DNA from: an uncultured Lachnospiraceae bacterium
GTDB taxonomy: Bacteria > Bacillota > Clostridia > Lachnospirales > Lachnospiraceae
DNA: 64,000 nucleotides
NCBI GenBank assembly: GCA_910577765.1
Contig: CAJTOV010000004.1
Location: 1-64,000, forward strand
Direction: 5' to 3'
Below the pieces are notes generated by a model. The model saw nothing but the letters and a program-made list of their open reading frames with translations. It ran no database searches and was not told the origin of the DNA. The position numbers and the translations under genes were made by a program. Positions within the stretch are counted from its first letter, which is position 1, and each line of letters opens with the position of its first letter. This document shows positions 10,565 to 19,196 of the stretch, piece after piece.

Positions 10565-11600
10565 GCCTGATGTAGCGGAAGATGTAGAGTCCGCAAAACC
10601 ACTGGACACCAAGCAGAAGGCAGCGGTTGTAGTGGTTTCCCTGGGAGCTGACAAAGCCTCCCAGATCTATAAGTACTTAAGCGAGGAAGACATTGAAGAC
10701 CTGACCTTTGAAGTGGCCAAGATGGGCAAGACCACCAACGCACAGGTGGAAAGTGCCCTGGATGAATTCTACAAGCTGTGTCTTACCCACAAGATGATGA
10801 CCGACGGCGGTCTGGATTATGCCCGGGATGTTCTGGAGAAAGCATTCGGCGAATCCACGGCCAGGTCCCTGCTGGAGAAGGTATCCAAGACCCTCCAGTC
10901 CAGACCGTTCAACTTCTTTATGAAGGGAGACCCCAAGGCCCTCCTTTCCCTGCTGCAGCATGAGCGGCCCCAGGTCATTGCCCTGATCATGTCCTATATG
11001 GACGCGGAGCAGGCGGCCAAGGTACTGGAGCAGCTTCCGGAGAACAAGCGGATTCCCACGGTGGAAGCCATGGCCAGGATGGACCGGGTATCCCCGGAAG
11101 CCATTGCCATTGTAGAGGAAGAGATGAAACGCAAGTTTGCCACCATTATTACCAGCGAGGACAACATGAACCTGGGCGGTATAGACTTTGTGGCAGACAT
11201 CATGAACAATGTGGACCGCAGCAACGAGCGGCGGATCTTCGAGGAACTGGACAAAACCAATCCCGAGCTGTGCCAGAGCATCAAAGACAAGATGTTCGTA
11301 TTCGAGAATATTCTGGATATGGACGACCGTTCCGTACAGCGCTTTATCCGGGACTGCGACGCCAAGGATGTTGTATTTGCCCTGAAGAATGCTTCCGAAG
11401 AGATGAAGTCCCTGTTCTTCTCCAACATGTCCAAGCGTATGGCCGAGACCGTCAAGGGCGATCTGGAGACCACCACCAATGTGAGACTGAAGGATGTGGA
11501 GGAAGCCCAGCAGCGTATTGTTAATATCATACGCCAGCTGGAGGAGTCCGGGGAAGTGATCATCAGCAAGGGAGGCGATGAACAGGATGTCTTCTTGTAG
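10536..11600 (+). CDS. fliG: Flagellar motor switch protein FliG
   Basis: 354 residues from a GTG start inside the end of fliF, with GGGGAGG upstream. FliG is the C-ring protein that touches MotA and generates torque. All three domains are present: the N-terminal FliF-binding region (KQKAAVVVVSLGADKASQIYKYLSEEDIEDL), the middle domain with an EHPQ-like motif (HERPQVIALIMSYM), and the C-terminal charged torque helix (DDRSVQRFIRDCDAKDVVFALKNA). The N-terminus carries about 20 extra charged residues relative to enteric FliG. Confidence 0.95.
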   Translation: MAKAEENTSKPDVAEDVESAKPLDTKQKAAVVVVSLGADKASQIYKYLSEEDIEDLTFEVAKMGKTTNAQVESALDEFYKLCLTHKMMTDGGLDYARDVLEKAFGESTARSLLEKVSKTLQSRPFNFFMKGDPKALLSLLQHERPQVIALIMSYMDAEQAAKVLEQLPENKRIPTVEAMARMDRVSPEAIAIVEEEMKRKFATIITSEDNMNLGGIDFVADIMNNVDRSNERRIFEELDKTNPELCQSIKDKMFVFENILDMDDRSVQRFIRDCDAKDVVFALKNASEEMKSLFFSNMSKRMAETVKGDLETTTNVRLKDVEEAQQRIVNIIRQLEESGEVIISKGGDEQDVFL

Positions 11601-12423
11601 GGGCGTTGTAAAGACTGGCAGTGCCGTGAATGTCCGGCGGTTTGTCCCGCCTGCGGAGACCATAAAGCCCCAGAAGGCAGAGAACACTTCCGGTTCGGAC
11701 AGCCGTAAAAAGCCGGGAGCCAAAGGCTCCGGGGAAGTCTGGGTATCCAGCGACCAGGACCAGGAGGCCTACAACCAGGCCAGCCAGATCAAAGAAGGCG
11801 CCAGGGAGGAAGCCCGGGGCATCATCATGCGGGCCAACGAGACAGCAGAAGACATTCTCCAGGAAGCCAGGGAGCAGGCGGAGGAGATCCGCCGCCAGGC
11901 CCGGGAAGAGGGCTATGCAGACGGTCATGCCCAGGGCCGGGAGGAAGGCACGGAAGCGGCCAGGGACGAATACCATGCCGCTTACCAGAGCAGCCTGGAT
12001 GCCTTTAAGCAGGATATGGAGCGGGCCCTGGCCTCTGTCCAGGAAGCCAAGGAGCACTGCGTGAAGCGGTATCTGGATGAGCTGAAAGACTGCTCCGTTG
12101 CCATTGCAGAAAAGGTGATCCGTATCAGTCTGGAATCCAGCGGCGAGATCATCAAACGCATGATTCTGGCCGAGACCGAACGCATGAACAAGGTGGCCTG
12201 GGTCAAGATCTATATGGAAAAAACCGATTATGAGATGATGATGCAGACCGACGCCGACGTTATCGGCGAGCTGTCCAGGCTCTCCGACAATATCAAGTTT
12301 ATTGTCATGGAAAAGGAACAGAGCGGAAGCTGTATCATCGAACTGCCCAATGAAATTATCGATATCAGCGTTGACACCCAGATGGAAAATATGAGAGAGA
12401 TTCTGGGAAGCATCCGAATGTAG
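11578..12423 (+). CDS. fliH: Flagellar export ATPase regulator FliH
   Basis: About 281 residues. FliH binds and restrains the FliI ATPase and links it to the C-ring. The central region (about residues 60-145) is a long Ala/Glu/Gln-rich helix with repeated EARE, EQAEEIRRQAREEGYADG and GREEG units, the GxxxG-like pattern typical of FliH. The C-terminal domain has the V-ATPase E-subunit-like fold region (DCSVAIAEKVIRISLE ... VKIYMEKTDYE). It overlaps fliG by 23 bases. ATG 11587 may be the true start because GGGAGG lies 11 bases before it but only 2 before ATG 11578. Confidence 0.9.
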   Translation: MNRMSSCRGVVKTGSAVNVRRFVPPAETIKPQKAENTSGSDSRKKPGAKGSGEVWVSSDQDQEAYNQASQIKEGAREEARGIIMRANETAEDILQEAREQAEEIRRQAREEGYADGHAQGREEGTEAARDEYHAAYQSSLDAFKQDMERALASVQEAKEHCVKRYLDELKDCSVAIAEKVIRISLESSGEIIKRMILAETERMNKVAWVKIYMEKTDYEMMMQTDADVIGELSRLSDNIKFIVMEKEQSGSCIIELPNEIIDISVDTQMENMREILGSIRM

Positions 12424-12445
12424 CAGGAGACAGGGAAGAACGCCC

Positions 12446-13750
12446 ATGTATGAACAGATACCACAGCTGATCCGAAAGTCTGAGACCGTAGGACGCATAG
12501 GGAAAATTGAAAATGTGGTGGGGATGTCCATGGAGGCATCCGGCAGCCGTGCAGGAATCGGGGACCTGGTGATGATCTACAACGAAGAGCAGAACCAGCA
12601 GATGCCTGCGGAGGTGGTAGGGTTCAAGGACGGCAAGATCCAGCTGATGACCTATGAGGCCACCAGCGGCATCACTTCCGGAAGTTTTGTCCGCAACACC
12701 CGGCGCCGGCTGAAGGTGCCGGTGGGCAATTTCCTCCGGGGCCGGATCATCAATGCCATGGGAGAACCTATGGACGGAGGTTCCGGATTCAAAGCTACGG
12801 AATATTATACAGTGAACAGCACGTACACCAACCCTTTGAACCGTCCTCCCATCCGGGAGCGGCTGGAGTTCGGGGTCAAGGCCATTGACGGGTTCAACAC
12901 CATCGGCAAGGGCCAGAGAATCGGGATTTTTGCCGGTTCCGGTGTAGGAAAGAGTACCCTTATGGGTATGATCGCCAAGAATGTAAAGACCGATATCAAC
13001 GTGATCGCCCTGGTAGGCGAGCGTGGCCGTGAGGTTCTGGAATTTATCCAGAAGGATCTGGGAGAGGAAGGCATGAGCCGTTCCGTCCTGGTAGTGGCCA
13101 CCTCGGACCAGCCGGCCATGCTCCGGATGAAATGCCCTCTGGTGGCTACCACCATAGCGGAATACTTCCGGGACCAGGGGCTGGATGTGCTTCTGATGAT
13201 GGACTCCCTGACCCGTTACGCCATGGCCCAGCGTGAGATCGGCCTGGCAATCGGCGAACCCCCGATTGCCAGAGGCTACACGCCATCCATTTACGCCGAG
13301 TTTCCAAAGCTTCTGGAGCGGAGCGGAAACTTCAACAAGGGCTCCATCACCGGGGTCTACACGGTCCTGGTGGAAGGCGACGATACCAACGAGCCCATTG
13401 CGGACACGGTCCGCGGTATTCTGGACGGCCATATCGTTCTCAGCCGCCAGCTTGCCAATGAGAACCATTTTCCGGCCATTGATATCGGGGCCAGCATCTC
13501 CCGACTGATGGTGGAGATTGTGACACGGGAGCACCGGGAGTCCGCCTCCCGCCTGCGCAACCTGCTGGGCCTGTACCAGAAGAACGCAGACCTGATCTCC
13601 ATAGGCGCCTACAAGAAAGGCACTAACCCGGCCCTGGATGAGGCAGTGGCCAAGATTAACCGCATCAACCGGTTTTTGCAGCAGGACATTAATGAAAGTT
13701 TTTCCTATGAAGAGACTCTGGGACTTATGGAAGAGATTGCAGGACGCTGA
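12446..13750 (+). CDS. fliI: Flagellar type III export ATPase FliI
   Basis: 434 residues, the usual size. It hydrolyses ATP at the base of the export gate. The Walker A motif is AGSGVGKST (about residues 162-170), Walker B is LLMMDSLTRYAMAQREIGLA, and the family-specific GEPPIARGYTPS and GSITGVYTVLVEGDD motifs are intact. The N-terminal beta barrel begins with RIGKIENVVGMSMEASG. It lies between fliH and fliJ, as is standard. Confidence 0.96.
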   Translation: MYEQIPQLIRKSETVGRIGKIENVVGMSMEASGSRAGIGDLVMIYNEEQNQQMPAEVVGFKDGKIQLMTYEATSGITSGSFVRNTRRRLKVPVGNFLRGRIINAMGEPMDGGSGFKATEYYTVNSTYTNPLNRPPIRERLEFGVKAIDGFNTIGKGQRIGIFAGSGVGKSTLMGMIAKNVKTDINVIALVGERGREVLEFIQKDLGEEGMSRSVLVVATSDQPAMLRMKCPLVATTIAEYFRDQGLDVLLMMDSLTRYAMAQREIGLAIGEPPIARGYTPSIYAEFPKLLERSGNFNKGSITGVYTVLVEGDDTNEPIADTVRGILDGHIVLSRQLANENHFPAIDIGASISRLMVEIVTREHRESASRLRNLLGLYQKNADLISIGAYKKGTNPALDEAVAKINRINRFLQQDINESFSYEETLGLMEEIAGR

Positions 13751-13831
13751 CAGCGGCCCGGGGGAAGTCCGCAGTATGAGAGACAGAGCCTGGTCCGGTT
13801 TTGCAGAGTTACCATCTGGAGGATATGAACC

Positions 13832-14278
13832 GTGAAAAAGTTTCAGTACAGTCTGGAGACCGTCCTTACCTACAAGCAGCAGGTACTGGACAATGAGAAA
13901 GCAGAGCACGCCGCCATTTTAAACCGGGTGCGCCAGAAGAATGAAGAGATCCGGCTCCTGAAACGGGAGCTGATGGGGTTCCAGAAGGGCTTTGACGAGT
14001 CCAAGTTCCTGGGGGCCCCCATTGAAGATTTCCGTCTCTATGATATGTGTATCGGCCTGGTGGAGGACCAGATTACGGTCCAGAAAGAACAGCTGGCCGT
14101 ACTGAAGAAGAAAGAAGAGAAGAAAAAGCAGGAGGTCATCGCCGCCAGGGTGGACACCTCCAAATTCGAAAAGCTCAAAGACCGCCGCCTGGTAGAATAC
14201 CGCAAAGCCGCGGCAAAGGAAGAAGAAGCCTTTATCGAAGAATTTGTGGTCCATGGCAGGACAGCAGCCGAAAGTTAA
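13832..14278 (+). CDS. fliJ: Flagellar export protein FliJ
   Basis: 148 residues from a GTG start with TGGAGGA about 9 bases upstream. FliJ is a small two-helix coiled coil that acts as the stalk in the FliI hexamer and contacts FlhA. The sequence begins KKFQYSLETVLTYKQQVLDNEKAEHAAIL, matching the family N-terminus, and is strongly helical and charged throughout, ending in a basic/acidic coiled coil (KLKDRRLVEYRKAAAKEEEAFIEEF). The call rests on N-terminus, size and position. Confidence 0.88.
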   Translation: MKKFQYSLETVLTYKQQVLDNEKAEHAAILNRVRQKNEEIRLLKRELMGFQKGFDESKFLGAPIEDFRLYDMCIGLVEDQITVQKEQLAVLKKKEEKKKQEVIAARVDTSKFEKLKDRRLVEYRKAAAKEEEAFIEEFVVHGRTAAES

Positions 14279-14319
14279 ATCCGGTAATACCAGCGCTTTT
14301 GCTGATATTATATAGTGAG

Positions 14320-14420
14320 CACTTAGTGAATGCAAGCCGCAAGGCGCGGCATGAGCTTAGTGCGAACATACACCTGGCCACTTAGTGAATGCAAGCCGAA
14401 GGCGCAGTATGAACTTAGTG
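14320..14420. repeat. Two tandem copies of a ~42-base palindromic repeat before fliK
   Basis: Copies at 14320-14362 and 14379-14420 share CACTTAGTGAATGCAAGCCG, an AAGGCGC centre, ATGA, and a closing CTTAGTG. Each can fold around GCC/GGC with imperfect outer arms. Copy 2 lacks one base of the centre. The core TGCAAGCC also occurs inside the element at 5770-5932. A dispersed REP-like element is the simplest reading; they sit in the 187-base fliJ-fliK gap and could act as an mRNA processing or attenuation site inside the operon. Confidence 0.6.
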
Positions 14421-14465
14421 GACATGGTGTACCACTTCAAAAAATTAATAGAAAGGAGGGAACCG

Positions 14466-15710
14466 ATGGCAGGAATCAACATGGCACAATTAACCAGCAC
14501 CGGCTCTGTGAAAGCATCCTCTTCGTCCAGATCCGGCAGCTCATCTTCCGTCAGGGAGACATCCAAAAGCGATTTTGCCGACATGATCCAGGGCAAGGTC
14601 AAGGACAGTGCCCCGGAGAAGAAGCCAGACAGCAATACTCCGGTGAAGAACCAGGAGGGAAGCACTGGCAAGACCGACCAGACCGGCAGCCAGACTGACA
14701 AGACAGACACCACAAAGCCGGAAACCAAAGACACCGCCGCAAAACCGGACGGGACCCAGGAAAAGGAACTGGCAGGCACCATGGCAGAGCTTCAGGCAGT
14801 CTTGAACCAGATGATGGTCCAGAGTCTTGGAGAGACCAGTGAGCTGGCAGACCAGCTTACAGAATCCGCAAAGGCGCTGGAGGCAGTAGCCCAGGGCAAG
14901 GTTCTGGAAAAGGTTCAGGAGGCAGCAGCCGGTGATCCGGAAACCGCCGCCAGGGCAGAGGCCGCCAAAGAGCTGACCGGAAGTCTTCAGAACTTTGAAT
15001 CCGTGGCAGCCGCCCAGGAGCCGGCAGACCAGGCAGCAAAGAAAGCCGGGGAAACAGACGGCCAGAAGCAGGTTTCCCTACAGGAGGCACTGACAGCCAG
15101 GGCCCAGACACTTTCCCAGACCGGCCAGGTCACGGAGCTGACAGCCGCCCAGAGCGCAGGCAGTTCCCGCAGGGAAGAGACCGGAGCCCAGGACAGCCGC
15201 AGCCAAGAGGGCCCCGGGGCCATCCAGGAGATGATGGCATCCGGCATGGGAAGCACCCAGGCAAGAGATGCACTGACAGCCTTTGAGATGCCCAGGCAGG
15301 AGACGGTTACCGTTCCCACCACACCGGAGACATTTCCTCAGGATGTGGGAAACAAGCTGGCAGCATCCCTGCCCAGGACAGACGGGACACTGACTATTGA
15401 GTTAGAACCTGCGTCCCTTGGCAAGATGACCATCCGCGTGGTCTATGAGGCAGGCAAGGCAGCCGTATCCATTGTATCCGAGAACCCAAGAACCCTGGAG
15501 CTTTTAAGCCAGAACGCCAGCGAGATCGCCCGGATTCTGGAAGAGAAGACCGGCCAGGTAACAGAGGTTTACACCCCGGACCCCAGACAGCAGATGGAAG
15601 AAGGCCAGACCGGCCAGGAACACCAGCAGCGCCGTCAGGACGAACCGGAGAAGCAGAAACACGACCAGACAGAGTCATTTACCCAGATGCTCCGGCTTGG
15701 GCTTGTGTAA
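14466..15710 (+). CDS. fliK: Flagellar hook-length control protein FliK
   Basis: 414 residues from ATG 14466 with AAAGGAGGG just upstream; the frame is open earlier but through the repeat element. FliK is exported, measures the hook and triggers the FlhB substrate switch. The N-terminal ~290 residues are low-complexity Ser/Thr/Gln/Ala/Lys-rich as in other FliK rulers. The C-terminal Flg_hook domain is clear: LTIELEPASLGKMTIRVVYE and then SENPRTLELLSQNASEIARILEEKTG. The tail is Gln/Glu/Arg-rich. Confidence 0.9.
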   Translation: MAGINMAQLTSTGSVKASSSSRSGSSSSVRETSKSDFADMIQGKVKDSAPEKKPDSNTPVKNQEGSTGKTDQTGSQTDKTDTTKPETKDTAAKPDGTQEKELAGTMAELQAVLNQMMVQSLGETSELADQLTESAKALEAVAQGKVLEKVQEAAAGDPETAARAEAAKELTGSLQNFESVAAAQEPADQAAKKAGETDGQKQVSLQEALTARAQTLSQTGQVTELTAAQSAGSSRREETGAQDSRSQEGPGAIQEMMASGMGSTQARDALTAFEMPRQETVTVPTTPETFPQDVGNKLAASLPRTDGTLTIELEPASLGKMTIRVVYEAGKAAVSIVSENPRTLELLSQNASEIARILEEKTGQVTEVYTPDPRQQMEEGQTGQEHQQRRQDEPEKQKHDQTESFTQMLRLGLV

Positions 15711-15734
15711 GAAAGAAAAAGGAGGAAACACAGT

Positions 15735-16346
15735 ATGGCAGTTGGTGAAATCAGCGGAACCTCCGATCCGTATACCCAACAGTACTATCAGCCAGGCAGC
15801 AATGACAAGAATACACTGACTATTACCAGCTATTTCAAGCTGCTGGCCGCACAGCTGGCTAACCAGGATATGACCAACCCCATGGACAACAGCGAGATGA
15901 TGGGCCAGATGACCCAGATGGCCATGGTCCAGTCCCTGACCGCCATGACCGAGTCTATCCAGACCTCTACGGCCGTGTCCACCCAGACATACGCAGCCGG
16001 ACTGGTAGGACAAGAGATTACCGTAGCAGTTGTGGAAGAAGGGGACGACGGAAGCCAGCCTACCAATGTCAAATACGGCAAGGTGGAGAAGGTCAGCTTC
16101 GTAGGAGGCAGCCCCTACATTTACTTAGAAGGCGACAAGAACCCCTACCCACTTACCTACGTCTTAGGCATGGGCAAGATCGACAATCCCTTTGAGGATA
16201 AGACCGAGGGTGAAGGAGAGGGCGACGGTGACGGTGACAAGGACCCGGATACAGACGGTTCCGGTACCACAACCCCGCCAGGCGGTGTAGACGGTGACTC
16301 CAAGAAGAACAGCAACCCCCTATATGATCCCAGCTTATTTATCTAA
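15735..16346 (+). CDS. flgD: Flagellar hook-capping protein FlgD
   Basis: 203 residues. FlgD caps the growing hook and is discarded on completion. The N-terminal scaffold signature is present: LTITSYFKLLAAQLANQDMTNPMDNSEMMGQMTQMAMVQSL (about residues 30-72). A small beta-rich domain follows (GQEITVAV ... KVEKVSFVGGSPYIYLEGDKNPYPL). The C-terminal 50 residues are an unusual Glu/Gly/Asp-rich tail ending in Pro/Gly. GGAGG precedes the ATG. Confidence 0.92.
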   Translation: MAVGEISGTSDPYTQQYYQPGSNDKNTLTITSYFKLLAAQLANQDMTNPMDNSEMMGQMTQMAMVQSLTAMTESIQTSTAVSTQTYAAGLVGQEITVAVVEEGDDGSQPTNVKYGKVEKVSFVGGSPYIYLEGDKNPYPLTYVLGMGKIDNPFEDKTEGEGEGDGDGDKDPDTDGSGTTTPPGGVDGDSKKNSNPLYDPSLFI

Positions 16347-16395
16347 GAGCCGGTAACAGCCTTTAAGGACCGGCCGCAGCTGGAAAGGAGCAACT

Positions 16396-16776
16396 ATGGG
16401 AATTAACGGAGTAAGTCATGTACAATATGGCCATGCCTCCGGTGTGGAACAGACACAGTCCCCCGCCAGGCAGGCACAATCCACTGTCAGTTTCGGCGAG
16501 CTGCTTTCCGGACGGGCAAGAGAAAGCCTGAACTTTTCCAAGCACGCGGCAAAACGGCTCGATGAAAGAGGGATTCAGCTTGACAGCAGTCTCTTGGGGG
16601 ATTTGGAACACGCGGTGGAACAGGCACGGCAGAAAGGCGCCAAAGACGTAGCCGTCATCGGCCGCCAGGGCGTATTCATCGTCAACGTACCCAACAATAT
16701 CGTGGTGACCACCATGTCCCAGGATGACACAGACAAAAAAATATTTACCAACATCGACAGTGCTGTTCTGATGTAG
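16396..16776 (+). CDS. TIGR02530-type flagellar operon protein
   Basis: 126 residues, located between flgD and flgE where many Firmicutes carry this small gene. The family pattern is visible: SFGELLSGR, FSKHAAKRLDERGIQLDSSLLGDLEHAVEQARQKGAKDVAVI, and NVPNNIVVTTMSQDD. Its biochemical role is not established; position suggests hook assembly. AAAGGAGCAA lies before the ATG. It is cytoplasmic or type III-exported, with no signal peptide. Confidence 0.85.
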   Translation: MGINGVSHVQYGHASGVEQTQSPARQAQSTVSFGELLSGRARESLNFSKHAAKRLDERGIQLDSSLLGDLEHAVEQARQKGAKDVAVIGRQGVFIVNVPNNIVVTTMSQDDTDKKIFTNIDSAVLM

Positions 16777-16849
16777 GCAGGACCGCAAGGATGCTGTGCC
16801 GGCTGCCCGAAGTGCACCGGCTAAGGAACAGCAGAAAGGAATATGGCAT

Positions 16850-17791
16850 ATGTTAAGAGCAATGGACTCCGCAGTCGCAGGACTGCGCGCACACCAGAAT
16901 AAACTGGACGTAATCGGACACAATATAGCAAACGTAAATACCTTTGGTTTTAAATCCCAGATCTACAGCTTTCAGGAGGCTATGTACCAGACCACCAATG
17001 CTTCTACAAAAGGAACAACCACTGCTGGTGGTACCAATGCGGCTCAGTTTGGTTATGGTGCGTTGATGGGAACAATCGCCACAGATATGACAGCGTCTAC
17101 TCCTACCTATATGGGCGGGCTTAATGCCAGCATCAATGGAGATGGTTTCTTTATTACACATGCAACCAAAAAGGAAAATGTCGGAGTAACGGAGGCTGAT
17201 ATAAAGAAAAATGATTTTGATTTTACCCGTGTAGGTCAGTTTAAGCTTGATGGCAACGGATATCTGGTAGATGGAAATGGACGTTTTGTGTATGGTTTTC
17301 AGCCCACAGACGCATCGGATTCCTCTACAATTGACACAACAAAATTAGTTCCCATAAGAGCTTGTGATAACACATTGGCATTTACTGGTGCGGCAATAGA
17401 AATGGACAGTATACAGATTAATAAGCTTGGGGAAGTAACAGCAATTACAAAACTTCCTCCGAAGGCTGATGGAACGAAAGATCCTAATGACGGACAGAGC
17501 GTTTCCCTTGGCAAACTGGCAATCGCGACATTCCAAAACCCGGAAGGCCTTACGAAGAAAGGCCAGTATTACTATGGAGCTAATGAATCAGATAATACTG
17601 GTGCTTGTTCAGCGACTATCCCCGGCGGCACCACCTCCGACTTAATGACCGGCTACTTAGAGGCCTCCAACGTAGACCTTGCCACCGAGTTTTCCAACAT
17701 GATCACCACCCAGAGAGGCTTCCAGGCCAACTCCAAGATGATCACGGTCAGCGATGAAATATTAAATGAGCTTGTAAATATGAAGCGTTAG
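16850..17791 (+). CDS. flgE: Flagellar hook protein FlgE
   Basis: 313 residues from ATG 16850, with AAAGGA 9 bases upstream; the frame is open further but starts MLRAMDSAVAGLRAHQNKLDVIGHNIANVNTFGFK in rod/hook style. FlgE polymerises into the hook. The N- and C-terminal helices (the latter EFSNMITTQRGFQANSKMITVSDEILNELVNMK) are canonical and GC-rich like neighbouring genes. The middle part (roughly 16930-17610), encoding the exposed hook domains, is clearly AT-richer with different codon choice, consistent with recombination. The gene is short for a hook protein but complete. Confidence 0.92.
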   Translation: MLRAMDSAVAGLRAHQNKLDVIGHNIANVNTFGFKSQIYSFQEAMYQTTNASTKGTTTAGGTNAAQFGYGALMGTIATDMTASTPTYMGGLNASINGDGFFITHATKKENVGVTEADIKKNDFDFTRVGQFKLDGNGYLVDGNGRFVYGFQPTDASDSSTIDTTKLVPIRACDNTLAFTGAAIEMDSIQINKLGEVTAITKLPPKADGTKDPNDGQSVSLGKLAIATFQNPEGLTKKGQYYYGANESDNTGACSATIPGGTTSDLMTGYLEASNVDLATEFSNMITTQRGFQANSKMITVSDEILNELVNMKR

Positions 17792-18099
17792 TGATATGAT
17801 GAATTAGTTCCGGTGCAGATGAAACTGTAAGTCTGCGCCGGAACAAAACCGTATCCCGGTGGGCATACCCCGGGACGGAACCTAACAGAAAGAGCAGAAT
17901 CCGTAAAAACCGATCATAAGAAAACCGATTAAAAGAGAAATAAAACAGCAGCCATAATCGTAAAAAGCGGCAGCCCCGTAACGGTTCAAGGGTTATCGGA
18001 ACTGTTACGCAGCCCCAATGCCGTTTTAGGAATCATCACCCCACAAGGCCCCTCAGAAAAGGGCCTCCCCACAACCAATTTTCAGGAGAAGGCATAAAC
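17792..18099 (+). other. 308-base gap between flgE and flbD with hairpin and motif pair
   Basis: No credible gene. GTTCCGGTGCAGA near 17807-17819 pairs with TCTGCGCCGGAAC (17832-17844); the stem lacks a T-tract but could act as a weak terminator or stability hairpin. Further on, GTAACGGTTC (17978-17987) and GAACTGTTAC (17999-18008) form a spaced inverted pair of the recurrent intergenic decamer. CCTTTTCTGAGGGG-type symmetry around 18045-18066 suggests one more hairpin. Confidence 0.5.
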
Positions 18100-18300
18100 A
18101 TGATCAAACTCACTCGTTTAAACGGCGAAGTCATCTACTTAAACTACTTCCAGATCCAGTACGTGGTCAGCATTCCGGAATCCAAAGTGATGATGGTCAA
18201 CGGCGACTACTACCTGGTAAAAGACACAGTAGAGCATATATTACAAAAAGTAACGGAATTTTTACACAGCGCTGTTGCTTTTGAAACGAAAATTATGTAA
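18100..18300 (+). CDS. flbD: FlbD-family flagellar protein
   Basis: 66 residues, the family's usual size. The N-terminus MIKLTRLNGEVIYLN, followed by IQYVVSIPESKVMMVNGDYYLVKDTVE, matches FlbD/SwrD. In Bacillus subtilis SwrD supports motor torque. It sits just before motA/motB, as in other Firmicutes, which fits a role in stator power. CAGGAGAAGG precedes the ATG. It is probably cytoplasmic and membrane-associated. Confidence 0.88.
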   Translation: MIKLTRLNGEVIYLNYFQIQYVVSIPESKVMMVNGDYYLVKDTVEHILQKVTEFLHSAVAFETKIM

Positions 18301-18389
18301 AATAGGTAGCAGCTTAACGTTTGGCAGAACGGTTACCGAAATTGGCATAATGCAAGTAAGGAGTGTTACGATACAGGAGGCACATTGAG

Positions 18390-19196
18390 ATGGATTTGAC
18401 AACAATCATTGGTATAGCGCTAGGCGCGGCTTTAATAGTAAATGGTATAGGAATAGCAAAGCTGGGGAACTTCTGGGACCCGCCCAGTGTGCTGATCGTT
18501 ATCGGCGGAACCCTTGCGGCGGTTATCGCCAGCTATCCCCTGGGAATCTTAAAGGATATTCCCAAACACTTTATGGTCCTGCTCCGCGGGAAACAGTATA
18601 ATGTTCCCAAGCTTGTAGACCAGCTTGTGGATCTGGCCATGGTCGCCAGGCAGAACGGCCTGCTGGCCCTGGAAGAAAAAGCTGAGGAGATCAAGGACCC
18701 GTTTTTCAAACAGAGCCTTCTGATGATTGTTGATGCCAATGATCCTGACCGTGTCCGCCAGATCCTGGAGCGGGAGCTGGAGAACATGATGACCCGCCAT
18801 GACCAGGCGGCAGGTCTCTACGAGAAAGCATCCGCCTACGCGCCGGCCTTCGGTATGGTAGGTACCCTGGTAGGTCTGATCAACATGCTGAAAGGCATGA
18901 ACTTAGGAGACAGCAGCGGTGCATCCTCCCTGGGCCAGGATATGGGTGTGGCTCTGATCACAACCTTCTACGGAAGTGCCTTCTCCAACCTGCTTTGCCA
19001 CCCCATTGCCAAGAAGCTCCGCATCCGTCAGGATGAGGAGGAACTTTACTGCTCCACCATCGTAGAGGGTATCATTGCCATCCAGGCAGGTGAGAACCCC
19101 AAGTATTTGAGAGAGCATCTGCTTGCATCCCTTAAGCAGTCCCAGCAGAAGAAACTGTTATCCAAGGCCAATGCAGCAGGGGGTGGAGAGAAATGA
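18390..19196 (+). CDS. motA: Flagellar motor stator protein MotA
   Basis: 268 residues from ATG 18390, with CAGGAGG 9 bases upstream. MotA forms the ion channel and torque-generating part of the stator with MotB. Four membrane segments can be seen: DLTTIIGIALGAALIVNGI; PPSVLIVIGGTLAAVIAS; then after the large cytoplasmic loop (RQNGLLALEEKAEEIKDPFFK, with ERELENMMTRH) the pair APAFGMVGTLVGLINMLKGM and GVALITTFYGSAFSNLL. The loop keeps the charged residues that contact FliG. It overlaps motB by 4 bases. Confidence 0.95.
   Translation: MDLTTIIGIALGAALIVNGIGIAKLGNFWDPPSVLIVIGGTLAAVIASYPLGILKDIPKHFMVLLRGKQYNVPKLVDQLVDLAMVARQNGLLALEEKAEEIKDPFFKQSLLMIVDANDPDRVRQILERELENMMTRHDQAAGLYEKASAYAPAFGMVGTLVGLINMLKGMNLGDSSGASSLGQDMGVALITTFYGSAFSNLLCHPIAKKLRIRQDEEELYCSTIVEGIIAIQAGENPKYLREHLLASLKQSQQKKLLSKANAAGGGEK

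Noticed and set aside
9620..10743. Minus-strand frames opposite fliF
   Set aside because: Antisense to FliF with Walker-free, low-complexity translations; codon pattern belongs to the plus strand.
12365..13909. Long minus-strand reading frame of 514 codons opposite fliI
   Set aside because: It mirrors a well-supported gene with intact catalytic motifs; long antisense frames are common in GC-rich coding DNA and it has no family features.
18301..18389. Possible promoter before motA
   Set aside because: Candidate boxes (TTGGCA and CATAAT) are separated by 19 bases and do not stand out; read-through from flbD is simpler.
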